Shown here: positions 1 through 7,353 of the stretch, piece after piece | Layout of the letters: the number at the start of each line of letters is the position of its first letter | Numbering within the stretch: position 1 is the stretch's first letter | Source: a bacterium | GTDB taxonomy: Bacteria; JAHJDO01 | Length of the DNA stretch: 8,505 bases | Reading direction: 5' to 3' | NCBI GenBank assembly: GCA_030671985.1 | Contig: DAOVHI010000059.1 | Coordinates: forward strand, 1 to 8,505 | Notes under the pieces: model-generated | The model's input: only the letters and a program-made list of their open reading frames with translations | Told to the model about the DNA's origin: nothing | The model's database searches: none | Program-made: the position numbers and the translations under genes

Positions 1-1
1 G

Positions 2-856
2 TATCAAATGTACAAGTTTCGCACATTGGTCAGAAATGCAGATGCACAGCTGCGGGGAGAACTATTGGGTAGCCGCAGGGAACTCGTTACCGCTGCAGGA
101 AAGTTCTTGCGGGATACAAGACTTGACGAATTGCCGCAATTATGGAATGTATTGAAGCGCGACATGGATATGGTGGGACCGCGTCCTGTCCGTCCGGAGG
201 TTTACGAGCATCTGTGTAAAAACATCCCGAACTATGATCAACGTTTTGTTGTACGCCCCGCTCTTATCGGGATTTCGCAGCTTTTCACTCCTCACTCAAC
301 ACCAAAAGCCATCCGTTCTCATATCGATAATCACCTACTTAAGAGAAAAGAGGATGTCTTTTGGAACATCTCTGCCCTTGTTCTTACAACCTTCTTAGTG
401 ATACGATCTGTTATATCTCTCAGCATGCGCATTGTTTTTCGCAAATTGGTCTTACAAAAGTTTCTCGGACGATACAATGAAAAACGGATGTATGAACGCG
501 TCCCTCAAAAACAAGTCTCGGTTTATTCGCAGCTCAAAGAAGCGTCCGACGATTTCGAGTATGTGGGCAAGGCAATTGATATCAATCCCGAAGCATTTCT
601 CTTGCGCAGCAACCTAAATCTGGACAAGAATTTTCCCGGGGTGGTAAAGCTGAAAACAGAGATAAGATCGGAAGCAGAGATATGTGGGCTCGGCAAGAGA
701 TTAAATAAAACAAAACGAACATTTTGCAAGGGTAGCATCTATCGAAAAACACGGAAAGGAGATGATCTTTGGGATTATGTGATTATGTACCAGCCGCTAA
801 GTCCGCTCAATTTCTATCGAATCCACCAGTATTTCCTTTCTGAGAGCATGGCATAA
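2..856 (+). CDS. Polyprenyl-phosphate sugar-phosphate transferase (priming enzyme) with C-terminal PilZ-like domain, 5'-partial
   Basis: The gene is open to the left edge: codons before the ATG at 8 read Tyr-Gln, and YKFRT is an internal motif of bacterial sugar transferases, so the start and the N-terminal membrane anchor lie outside the window. Residues below count from that Met. The catalytic core (1-110) carries TRLDELPQLWNVLK (37-50) with the Asp-Glu dyad D40-E41, then VGPRP (56-60) and the downstream VRPALIG block. This family transfers a sugar phosphate from a nucleotide sugar to undecaprenyl phosphate at the inner membrane, starting a glycan repeat unit. A hydrophobic stretch follows (about 118-147). 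Residues 158-282 are unlike the usual C-terminus and resemble a PilZ domain: R160-xxx-R164, a degenerate second motif at D191-N193-A196, and a closing strand and helix (258-277). It lies 4 bases before the next gene. The enzyme call is firm; the donor sugar is unknown and the PilZ assignment is moderately sure. Confidence 0.9.
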   Translation, partial: YQMYKFRTLVRNADAQLRGELLGSRRELVTAAGKFLRDTRLDELPQLWNVLKRDMDMVGPRPVRPEVYEHLCKNIPNYDQRFVVRPALIGISQLFTPHSTPKAIRSHIDNHLLKRKEDVFWNISALVLTTFLVIRSVISLSMRIVFRKLVLQKFLGRYNEKRMYERVPQKQVSVYSQLKEASDDFEYVGKAIDINPEAFLLRSNLNLDKNFPGVVKLKTEIRSEAEICGLGKRLNKTKRTFCKGSIYRKTRKGDDLWDYVIMYQPLSPLNFYRIHQYFLSESMA

Positions 857-860
857 ATAA

Positions 861-2144
861 ATGGAAAAAAACTTATTACACAAAGAGACCTTTTCCCTGC
901 ACAACCGTTTTCTGCCGCAGTTATTGTTTTATATGCTGGTATTTACTATTCCTTATTTCCAGTTGCGCCAGCTCTCTGCGGCTTATCAGTTCATGAAAAT
1001 CGACTGGCTGTTGACAATGATACTGGCTGTAATCATTATTCCTGATATAATGAACCGAAAGAGTATTCCTGAAAATCTCCAGTCAAATCTTTGGCCGTGG
1101 TTAGCTCTTTTTCTCGTTGTCAATCTGATTTCGTCACTTCTTTCTCCGTATCGCGGTCCTTGTTTTGCAAGGATTCTTAATCCTATCCTTGTCGGATACG
1201 TTTTTATCGCTTTGAGTATGCTTATGATCTCGAAAAAGGGGTTTGAAAAATATTTGCCTTTTACCTTGGCGTGGAGTATAGGGATAAATTCGTTCATGGG
1301 CTTTCTCGGATACTTTTTTCATTATACCCCATTTGTAGGCGAGCGCGGACGAGGATTTACCATCGGCGCCAACAACATGGCCCTGATGTGCGTATTCACA
1401 ATACCCTTACTGGTTCACCTAATATTTCATGCAAAAAACCGCAAAAACGCCATTGTTGCCACTCTGTTACTCATTGTCAATGTGCTTGGAGTAATCAGTT
1501 CGGCTTCCAGAGGAGGATTTCTCAGTCTGACGATTATTGCTTTATTGCTTTTATTTGAACTCAGACACCGTTTCCATCCCAGATATTTAGGTTTGGTTAT
1601 TGTTATTATAGGGATAGCAATGATCACCATTATAAACGTTGTTCCTGAACGCTATTTTCAGCGTCAGCAGACTATTCTGAAGGGCTCGGAGGCTGACAGG
1701 GCAACGAAACGACGAATGGGATATCTTATAGTCAGCTGGGATTCTATCAAAAAACACCCCCTGCTTGGCACCGGGACATTGAGTTTTAGAAATGTCTGGG
1801 TGAATTCTGAAATGGCTAGGTGGTTTGATATGGAGGAGCGCTCCGCTCACAATACATATATGGAGGTTTTGGTAGGAACGGGAATCATTGGATTCTTTTT
1901 CTTTATGATGCTTTTGTGGCAGACATTTTCCAACTTTACCAAAGCTCGGAGACTGTTTTCAGACTCTGGGCGGCATAGTATGGCCTCGCTTGCCTCTGCC
2001 TATCGGTTCTCCTTTATAGCTGTTACTATATACTTCCTGTTTAAAAGCGGCTTAGACCACAAACTGTTCCTCTTAGGCATTCCTTTATCTCAGGTGGCTC
2101 TTACATTGGCAGGCAAACATCTTCCTGAAAAAGAAAAATCGTGA
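861..2144 (+). CDS. O-antigen ligase / polymerase family membrane protein (Wzy_C type)
   Basis: This 427-residue protein has about ten to twelve hydrophobic segments spread over its length, and a large hydrophilic loop at about 263-335. The hallmarks of the Wzy_C / O-antigen ligase family are visible: an RGRGF-GANNMA segment (162-174), SASRGGF (214-220) before a membrane helix, and the conserved SAHNTYMEVLVGTGIIG block (328-344) with H330, which sits at the end of the loop just before a helix. Members either ligate undecaprenyl-linked glycan to lipid A core or protein, or polymerise repeat units, on the periplasmic side of the inner membrane. Sequence alone does not separate these roles; inside a glycan assembly operon a polymerase-like role is at least as likely as ligation. 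The ATG at 861 follows the previous stop by 4 bases and has no clear ribosome binding site, which suggests translational coupling. The stop overlaps the next start by 4 bases. Confidence 0.9.
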   Translation: MEKNLLHKETFSLHNRFLPQLLFYMLVFTIPYFQLRQLSAAYQFMKIDWLLTMILAVIIIPDIMNRKSIPENLQSNLWPWLALFLVVNLISSLLSPYRGPCFARILNPILVGYVFIALSMLMISKKGFEKYLPFTLAWSIGINSFMGFLGYFFHYTPFVGERGRGFTIGANNMALMCVFTIPLLVHLIFHAKNRKNAIVATLLLIVNVLGVISSASRGGFLSLTIIALLLLFELRHRFHPRYLGLVIVIIGIAMITIINVVPERYFQRQQTILKGSEADRATKRRMGYLIVSWDSIKKHPLLGTGTLSFRNVWVNSEMARWFDMEERSAHNTYMEVLVGTGIIGFFFFMMLLWQTFSNFTKARRLFSDSGRHSMASLASAYRFSFIAVTIYFLFKSGLDHKLFLLGIPLSQVALTLAGKHLPEKEKS

Positions 2145-3322
2145 CGAACTTCCTGTTTGTTTTTTTTTACGGGATATTCTTTTTTTTTCTCCTTGGAATG
2201 ATGCTGGTATTCGTGCTCTATCCCTGTTTTCTCGCTTGCCGACTTCTCATTGCTTGTAGTTCAGTCAAATCATCCATCCTTATTTCTAAGTCTAAGCCCC
2301 TTCCCCGAGTCAGTATTATTACTGTTTCGCATAAGGCTGCCGAATTACTTGATGAAAAAATTAAGAACATACAGCAACTTGATTATCCTCACCATCTGTT
2401 GGAATTTGTTTTTTTTTCAGATGGCTCATCCGAAAACACTTGTGACATTCAGGCCCGCCTCCGGAATATTCAGGTAAAACAGCTCTTCTCAAAAACACAT
2501 CGGGGTAAAGCCTATGGATTGAACAGAGCAGTTGAGCAGAGTACCGGCGAAATCCTGGTCTTCTCCGATATTGATGCCATAATAAATAAAGGCGCAGTAA
2601 TTTTGCTGGTGAGTCATTTTCAAGACACAACTATAGGAGGAGTATGCGGTCATAGAGCCATTGCCAAAGAAAAGTCCTCTTTGCAAAGTGCCCAATCCCG
2701 CTATCTGGCTTTTGATAACCTGATTAAGTCCATGGAGGGCAGAACAGGAAGCCTGACTTCTAACGAAGGAAAACTCTACGCCATTCGCAGATCCCTGTTT
2801 CAGCCCATTGATCCGGCCGCTACAGATGATCTCTATAACTGTCTTTCGGTCGTGAAGGCCAAATACCGTTTCGTCTTTGAACCTGAGGCATATATGTATA
2901 TACGTTCTCCCTCCCGGTCACTAGGACATGAGATTCAACGGCGACGACGCATTGTAGCGCGCAGCTTGCACGGGATTGCCAAACATAAAGAAGTACTTAA
3001 CCCGGTAAAATTCGGTTGGTACTCCCCTGGATTATTCATCAATAAAATTCTCCGCAGGTGTCTTCCTGTCTTCTTGATGGGGATATTTCTGAGCACGCTT
3101 TTCCTTTCTTTGAGATCAGAGGTAATGCTGGTCATTTTGATACTTCAACTAGTTTTTTATGGCACAGCTTTACTCTATCCTTTGACAGCCAAGCGTTCTC
3201 CCAAGCTTGTATCCCTTATAACCTATTTTATTCTGGGAAATTACGGGACATTCTTAGGAATAATCGACTTTCTCACGGGAAAGCGAATCACTAAATGGAT
3301 CCCCATAAAATCAGATGAGTGA
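2141..3322 (+). CDS. Membrane-anchored family 2 glycosyltransferase
   Basis: The 393-residue protein begins with a long hydrophobic region (about 3-38), followed by a GT-A catalytic domain (about 54-280) and three hydrophobic segments at the C-terminus (about 307-325, 328-347, 355-373). Catalytic landmarks are PRVSIITVSHK at the first strand, SDGSS (93-97), the metal-binding SDID (142-145), TDD (228-230) in the position of the usual acceptor-side ED, and a Q266-RRRR run in place of the Q-xx-RW motif. This layout resembles processive or membrane-bound GT2 enzymes of the hyaluronan/cellulose synthase type, but lack of a canonical QxxRW leaves processivity uncertain. It probably adds a sugar to the lipid-linked glycan on the cytoplasmic face. 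I chose the GTG at 2141 because it gives a 4-base overlap with the previous stop (GTGA) and a complete first helix; the next ATG codons (encoding residues 20 and 21) would remove about half of that helix. Confidence 0.88.
   Translation: MTNFLFVFFYGIFFFFLLGMMLVFVLYPCFLACRLLIACSSVKSSILISKSKPLPRVSIITVSHKAAELLDEKIKNIQQLDYPHHLLEFVFFSDGSSENTCDIQARLRNIQVKQLFSKTHRGKAYGLNRAVEQSTGEILVFSDIDAIINKGAVILLVSHFQDTTIGGVCGHRAIAKEKSSLQSAQSRYLAFDNLIKSMEGRTGSLTSNEGKLYAIRRSLFQPIDPAATDDLYNCLSVVKAKYRFVFEPEAYMYIRSPSRSLGHEIQRRRRIVARSLHGIAKHKEVLNPVKFGWYSPGLFINKILRRCLPVFLMGIFLSTLFLSLRSEVMLVILILQLVFYGTALLYPLTAKRSPKLVSLITYFILGNYGTFLGIIDFLTGKRITKWIPIKSDE
2160..2417 (+). repeat. Three 9-T homopolymer tracts inside the membrane GT2 gene
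   Basis: Runs of nine T occur at 2160-2168, 2180-2188 and 2409-2417, all inside the first 280 bases of the gene. The first two encode Phe-rich parts of the N-terminal membrane helix and the third encodes the FVFFSDG strand. Tracts of this length can slip in replication. Here the gene is in frame as read. Confidence 0.85.
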
Positions 3323-4514
3323 ATCAATGACAGTATGCATATTAATCGGTTCTCTGGAACAGGGAGGAGCCCAAAGTATGGCTCTGCGTTTACTGGATAG
3401 TTTTCTGGCGCAGGGTTTGGATGTGTACCTTCTTACCCTGGACCGCAATGTAGAAATACCGATCCATTCAAAACGAATCATACACCTGAGTCAAGCCAAT
3501 GTATGCTGGGGAACCTTGCGCAAGGTTTTTATGGCACCAAGGCAATGGTTAAAGCTGCAGCAAACCCTTCAAAGACTTCACTGTCAGGTATTGATTAGTT
3601 TTATGGAGCGCGCCAATATCCTCAATATGCTCACGTTAGGAAAACTCCGACGTATCATTTCTATCCGCACCCATCTGTCCATAGCCTTGAGGAATAAATC
3701 TCCAATAAAACGAGGTCTTATCAGATTTTTCTATCCTCTTCTCCTCAGAAGGACGGGCGTCATTAATTTTAATTCCAAACAGGCAGCCGGTGATTTCCGC
3801 TCGCTGTTCGCCGTGGATGAGAAAAAGATATCCGTCATATACAATTATTGCGATCGGAAGAGCGCTCAGTCCTTGGCCAAGAAACCATTGCCCCATGACT
3901 ATGAAACCGTATTTAAGAATAGGGTGATAATCACCTGCGGCCGCCTTATCCGGATCAAAGGACATCGCTTTCTTATTCAGGCATTCAAAGAAGTGAGAAA
4001 ACATCATCCGGAGACTCGGCTGATTATTCTGGGAGATGGTCCGCTTAAAGAACAACTTGTCGATTTAACTCGTCAGCTGGAACTCGACGGAACAGTCTTC
4101 TTTCCCGGATATCAGGCTAACCCCTTTGCCTGGATGGCAAGAGCTGATCTCTTCGTCCTTCCATCCCTGACTGAAGGGTTTCCCAATGCCCTTTTAGAAG
4201 CCATGACTCTTGGCATTCCCGTTATTTCTACTGACTGTCCCAGCGGACCAAGAGAAATGCTGAGCAACAAAGACCACTTTGGCGAAAAAATCACAAAAAC
4301 ATATTATAGTCCACATGGGATACTAATACCTCGCCTTGATCGGAATTCAAAAAGCAATGTTTCGCTACCTGAGAGCTCGTTGACTTCCGCCATCATGAAG
4401 CTGCTTGAAGACGATAAGCTCAGAAGAAGATATGGACAAGCTGCTCAGGAAAGAACGAAAATGTTTTCATCGGAACACTGCCTTTACCAATGGAGATCAC
4501 TGATCCGATGTTAG
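3315..4514 (+). CDS. GT4-type glycosyltransferase (GT-B fold)
   Basis: The 399-residue protein has the two-domain GT-B pattern. The N-terminal domain opens with VCILIGSLEQGGAQ, whose GGAQ (17-20) is the glycine-rich acceptor-side loop. The C-terminal domain (about 203-385) begins at ITCGRLIRIKG (207-216), with R210 and K215 in the positions that usually bind donor phosphate. It continues with ILGDGP (238-243) and the E-x7-E signature E287-GFPNALL-E295, then DCPSGPREML. Such retaining enzymes add sugars from nucleotide donors to lipid-linked intermediates in the cytoplasm; the GPRE ending is common in N-acetylhexosamine-type transferases of PglJ/PglH kind, but I do not assign the sugar. The ATG at 3315 overlaps the previous gene by 8 bases; an in-frame ATG at 3327, just past that stop, is an equally good start and would lose four residues. 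The 3' end overlaps the methyltransferase gene. Confidence 0.9.
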   Translation: MSESMTVCILIGSLEQGGAQSMALRLLDSFLAQGLDVYLLTLDRNVEIPIHSKRIIHLSQANVCWGTLRKVFMAPRQWLKLQQTLQRLHCQVLISFMERANILNMLTLGKLRRIISIRTHLSIALRNKSPIKRGLIRFFYPLLLRRTGVINFNSKQAAGDFRSLFAVDEKKISVIYNYCDRKSAQSLAKKPLPHDYETVFKNRVIITCGRLIRIKGHRFLIQAFKEVRKHHPETRLIILGDGPLKEQLVDLTRQLELDGTVFFPGYQANPFAWMARADLFVLPSLTEGFPNALLEAMTLGIPVISTDCPSGPREMLSNKDHFGEKITKTYYSPHGILIPRLDRNSKSNVSLPESSLTSAIMKLLEDDKLRRRYGQAAQERTKMFSSEHCLYQWRSLIRC

Positions 4515-5251
4515 ATCAGAAACAGTTGGATTATTTCCACAAAAGACAAGGCAAAATAATTAGTTTTTGGTCAAGATTAGGGGGGAAGCCTGACTTTAGA
4601 GACGCTCATGTTCTGGAGATTGGATGCGGATATGGCCAATTATGCCTCGACGTGGCTCTATCCGGAGCAAAAAAAGTTGTAGGAATAGACATCAACCCCA
4701 GATGTACTGAATTTGCTAATGACTATCTAACAACGTACTATCCGGAAATCGAGAATAAAATTGACTTTTTAAATACTGATTTAATGAGTTACAATAAACA
4801 AAATTGTTTTGACTATATAATTTCCGAGGACACTTTTGAACATATAATGAATCTTGGGGAAGAACTGGAGAAAATGCACAAAACGCTTAAGAGAAGAGGA
4901 AAGCTTTATGCTGGTTTTGGTCCGCTTTACAGAAGCCCTTACGGGGGACACAAGAGAATGAAAATGCCGATTCCGTGGGGACACTTAATCTTCCCCGAAT
5001 CAATGCTAATGAAATGGGTGAGCATGCGCAGAAAAGAGAAAATAAATTCTATTCGCGATCTCGGGCTTAATAAGATGTCTCTTGCCGATTACAAAAAGTT
5101 ATACAACAAAATGGAATGGACTGTTCTGTATTTCAAAGTAAATCATGGCGACAGGTTAATGTCTAAAATATTCTCGTGGATCTGTAAAATCTCGTTCGCG
5201 AAAGAGTATTTCAGTCATGACTTTTATTGCGTTTTAAAAAAGGATGATTAA
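4490..5251 (+). CDS. Class I SAM-dependent methyltransferase
   Basis: The 253-residue protein shows the Rossmann methyltransferase motifs in order: motif I VLEIGCGYGQ (41-50), which binds S-adenosylmethionine; the acidic end of strand 2 in VGIDINP (64-70), where D67 would contact the ribose; a motif III-like segment around DFLNTDL; and ISEDTFEHI (111-119) after strand 4. A GFGPLYRSPYGGH segment (142-154) follows, seen in methyltransferases of surface-glycan loci. It probably O-methylates a sugar of the glycan or its precursor; the acceptor cannot be read from the sequence. The ATG at 4490 overlaps the previous gene by 25 bases and has no clear ribosome binding site. The in-frame ATG at 4508 has GGAG (4492-4495) 12 bases upstream and reduces the overlap to 7 bases, so it may be the true start. 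From here on the DNA is on the whole more AT-rich than the genes to the left. Confidence 0.88.
   Translation: MEITDPMLDQKQLDYFHKRQGKIISFWSRLGGKPDFRDAHVLEIGCGYGQLCLDVALSGAKKVVGIDINPRCTEFANDYLTTYYPEIENKIDFLNTDLMSYNKQNCFDYIISEDTFEHIMNLGEELEKMHKTLKRRGKLYAGFGPLYRSPYGGHKRMKMPIPWGHLIFPESMLMKWVSMRRKEKINSIRDLGLNKMSLADYKKLYNKMEWTVLYFKVNHGDRLMSKIFSWICKISFAKEYFSHDFYCVLKKDD
5241..5244 (+). promoter_or_regulatory. Ribosome binding site of the soluble GT2 gene
   Basis: AGGA lies 10 bases before the ATG at 5255, inside the last codons of the methyltransferase gene, and supports that start. Confidence 0.5.
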
Positions 5252-5254
5252 GAA

Positions 5255-6208
5255 ATGGAACTCAAAATAAGCGCTATAATCCCTACCTATAATAGACCTC
5301 AAGATTTAACAAATTGCATCCAGTCAATTTTAGATCAGTCAGTCAGGCCTGATGAAATAATTGTTATTGATGACGGCAACCTCAACGAAGTCCCTCTCAA
5401 ATCGAAGTGCAAGCAAAACGGAATTGATTTTAAATATGCGAAGAAAAAAGTTCCGGGAGTCACTCAGTCGCGAAACATGGGAGTTCGTCTCTCAATAGGA
5501 GATATTATTTTTCTTCTTGAGGACGACATTGTCTTGTTTAATGATTTCTTTGAACAAATTATACAAACTTATAAGAAGCATTCCAATGAGCTAATTGGAG
5601 GAGTAGGCGGAGTCATTCACAACATTGATTTTTCCAAAACCGAAAAAAGAATCCTGAGATTTCTTTATCAGATATTTTTGCTCACGGGACCTCATGAAGG
5701 GAAAATTCTTCGTTCCGGATTCAGTACGGATTATGGACAAACCAAATCTCCTTTAAAAGGAGTTCATAAGGTTGATTTTCTTCCGGGCGGCGGCAGTGCT
5801 TTTCGAAAAGAGGTGTTTGGTTCTTTTCAGTTTTCAGAGAAATATCAAACTCAGAGCGGGTATGGTCAAGGCGAAGATAAAGAGTTTTCTTATCGAGTTT
5901 CAAAGCGGTACAGCCTATTGATTAACACAAAAGCTCGTTTTTATCATTATCCGGCAAAGAAGACCGGACATGACAAATTTATCAAAGGAAAATCATTTGT
6001 CTTGTCCAGATATTTTTTCTTTAATGAGTGTGTCAAAAAAAGACCTGTTGATTGGATCTACTATATTTACGCAGTGACTGGATACCTCCTTATCAGAACA
6101 TGCATCTTGATGTTATCGATGAAAAGAACAGAATATGATCGAGTTAAAGGAATACTTTCGGCAGTGAAAGAAATTCTCTTTAAACGAACAAAATTAAAGG
6201 GGATATAA
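5255..6208 (+). CDS. Family 2 glycosyltransferase (GT-A fold)
   Basis: The 317-residue protein starts directly with its catalytic domain. ISAIIPTYNRP (5-15) forms the first nucleotide-binding strand, VIDDGN (37-42) the donor-binding acidic pair, and LLEDDIV (87-93) holds the DxD-equivalent metal site. GGGSAFRKEVF (178-188) and GQGEDKEFSYRV (204-215), with the ED pair likely carrying the catalytic base, complete a standard inverting GT2 fold. A hydrophobic stretch near the C-terminus (about 267-288) followed by basic residues suggests association with the inner membrane. It would transfer one sugar to the growing lipid-linked repeat unit; donor and linkage are not predictable. It starts 3 bases after the methyltransferase stop and ends 1 base before the next gene, so it is part of the same operon. 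Its DNA is AT-rich compared with the GT2 gene at 2141-3322, and the two proteins share only the general family motifs. Confidence 0.9.
   Translation: MELKISAIIPTYNRPQDLTNCIQSILDQSVRPDEIIVIDDGNLNEVPLKSKCKQNGIDFKYAKKKVPGVTQSRNMGVRLSIGDIIFLLEDDIVLFNDFFEQIIQTYKKHSNELIGGVGGVIHNIDFSKTEKRILRFLYQIFLLTGPHEGKILRSGFSTDYGQTKSPLKGVHKVDFLPGGGSAFRKEVFGSFQFSEKYQTQSGYGQGEDKEFSYRVSKRYSLLINTKARFYHYPAKKTGHDKFIKGKSFVLSRYFFFNECVKKRPVDWIYYIYAVTGYLLIRTCILMLSMKRTEYDRVKGILSAVKEILFKRTKLKGI
6196..6202 (+). promoter_or_regulatory. Strong ribosome binding site before a TTG start
   Basis: The purine run AAAGGGG lies 7 bases before the TTG at 6210. It is the best Shine-Dalgarno match on the plus strand here, and it decides in favour of the non-ATG start of the following glycosyltransferase. 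Confidence 0.65.
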
Positions 6209-6209
6209 C

Positions 6210-7343
6210 TTGAAATTTATTTCATTTAAAAAAAATAAGGTGCTTATCATTCTTAATTCTTTGCTCATTAATGCCGGAGTTGAGAGACGAACGTTGGAGC
6301 TAATGATTTATTTAAGAGAAAAAGATTATGACGTGGAGGTTTGTGTACTTCGAAAGCTTATTAGAGAAAGGGTGGAAGTATATCAGGCAAAGGGCTTCGT
6401 AGTACACTTCATCCCCGTGTATTATAGTAAAAAAGGTCAAAAAACCCGTGGTTATGTAAAAAACTTTCTTAAGTTTTATAGATTTCTTTTTGCTCAAAAA
6501 TACGGAATTATCCTGTGCGCTCAGCCTATATCGCACTATTTTGGCCGGCTAGCGAGTTTTCCGCCTATGGGCAGAAAAATAGTGGCAATGGAACGCGGAG
6601 GACCCATTCACAGGCGACCTCGTAAGAAGCTGTTACTAGACTGGTTATGTGCAAAATGGACACATAAAATCGTTTGTGTTTCAATCTATCTGCGAGATGT
6701 TATTGTGAATAAGGCTCGAATAAAGCCTGAGAAAGTGATCGTTATTGAAGATGGAATACGTAAGGAACCAGTGCAAGACTTACAAAACAAACTGCGGGAA
6801 AGAATTGCCGATCGTTTTGTTTTTGGAAATATGGGAATGCTAATTCCCACGAAGCGGCAGAGTGTTCTAATTAGAGCTTTCTCCCTAATTTTGGGAGTGC
6901 ATCCGAATTGCATCCTCATTCTCGTAGGAGGCGGCGAGGACGAGCGAAAACTGAAAGAACTGGTTGAACAACTAAAGCTGGAAGATAGTGTGATATTTAC
7001 AGGACATCAGCAGTATCCACACGACTTTTATCCCCTGTTTGATGCCTTTGTCTTTCCTTCTGTTATAGAAGGATTTCCTAACGCAGTTGTGGAGGCATGG
7101 CTTCACTTCCTTCCGGTTATTTGTGCTAATTTAAGACCTATGAACGATTACGTTAAACATAATTATAATGGACTGCTTTTTGAGACGGATAACGAGGAGA
7201 CCCTTGCTGAAAAAATGAAACAGCTTATTGGAAAAAAGGAATTAATAATGAAGCTGGGTCAAAACGGACGTAAGACGGCCGAAAAAAAATTCGACTTTAA
7301 TACCCAACTCAGAAAAATCGAAGCTGTATTGGTACCTGATTAA
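6210..7343 (+). CDS. GT4-type glycosyltransferase (GT-B fold), TTG start
   Basis: The 377-residue protein has a GT-B layout. The N-terminal domain begins VLIILNSLLINAGVERRTLEL, where AGVER (22-26) matches the usual GGVER/GGAER loop. The C-terminal domain starts at FVFGNMGMLIPTKRQ (203-216), with K215 where the donor-phosphate-binding lysine is expected, followed by ILVGGGEDERKL (237-248) and the E-x7-E signature E287-GFPNAVV-E295. It likely acts as a cytoplasmic retaining transferase extending the repeat unit; the sugar is unknown. The TTG start is supported by a strong ribosome binding site at 6196-6202, and because it keeps the first beta strand that a later start would lose. It begins 1 base after the previous stop. 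It is the last plus-strand gene of the window and ends 10 bases from the stop codon of the convergent deacetylase gene. The EGFPNA motif is shared with the GT4 enzyme at 3315-4514, but overall similarity appears low. Confidence 0.9.
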   Translation: MKFISFKKNKVLIILNSLLINAGVERRTLELMIYLREKDYDVEVCVLRKLIRERVEVYQAKGFVVHFIPVYYSKKGQKTRGYVKNFLKFYRFLFAQKYGIILCAQPISHYFGRLASFPPMGRKIVAMERGGPIHRRPRKKLLLDWLCAKWTHKIVCVSIYLRDVIVNKARIKPEKVIVIEDGIRKEPVQDLQNKLRERIADRFVFGNMGMLIPTKRQSVLIRAFSLILGVHPNCILILVGGGEDERKLKELVEQLKLEDSVIFTGHQQYPHDFYPLFDAFVFPSVIEGFPNAVVEAWLHFLPVICANLRPMNDYVKHNYNGLLFETDNEETLAEKMKQLIGKKELIMKLGQNGRKTAEKKFDFNTQLRKIEAVLVPD

Positions 7344-7353
7344 TGTTGAGAGA

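Noticed and set aside
986-1297. 103-codon minus-strand open frame inside the Wzy_C gene
   Set aside because: It is a shadow of a well-supported membrane protein; the translation has no convincing domain.
1835-1844. 10-base palindrome GGAGCGCTCC within the Wzy_C gene
   Set aside because: It encodes part of the conserved loop before SAHNTY, occurs once, and is short enough to be chance.
3636-4055. 139-codon open frame on the minus strand inside the GT4 gene
   Set aside because: It lies fully antisense to a clear glycosyltransferase with all family motifs, and its translation shows no recognisable domain.
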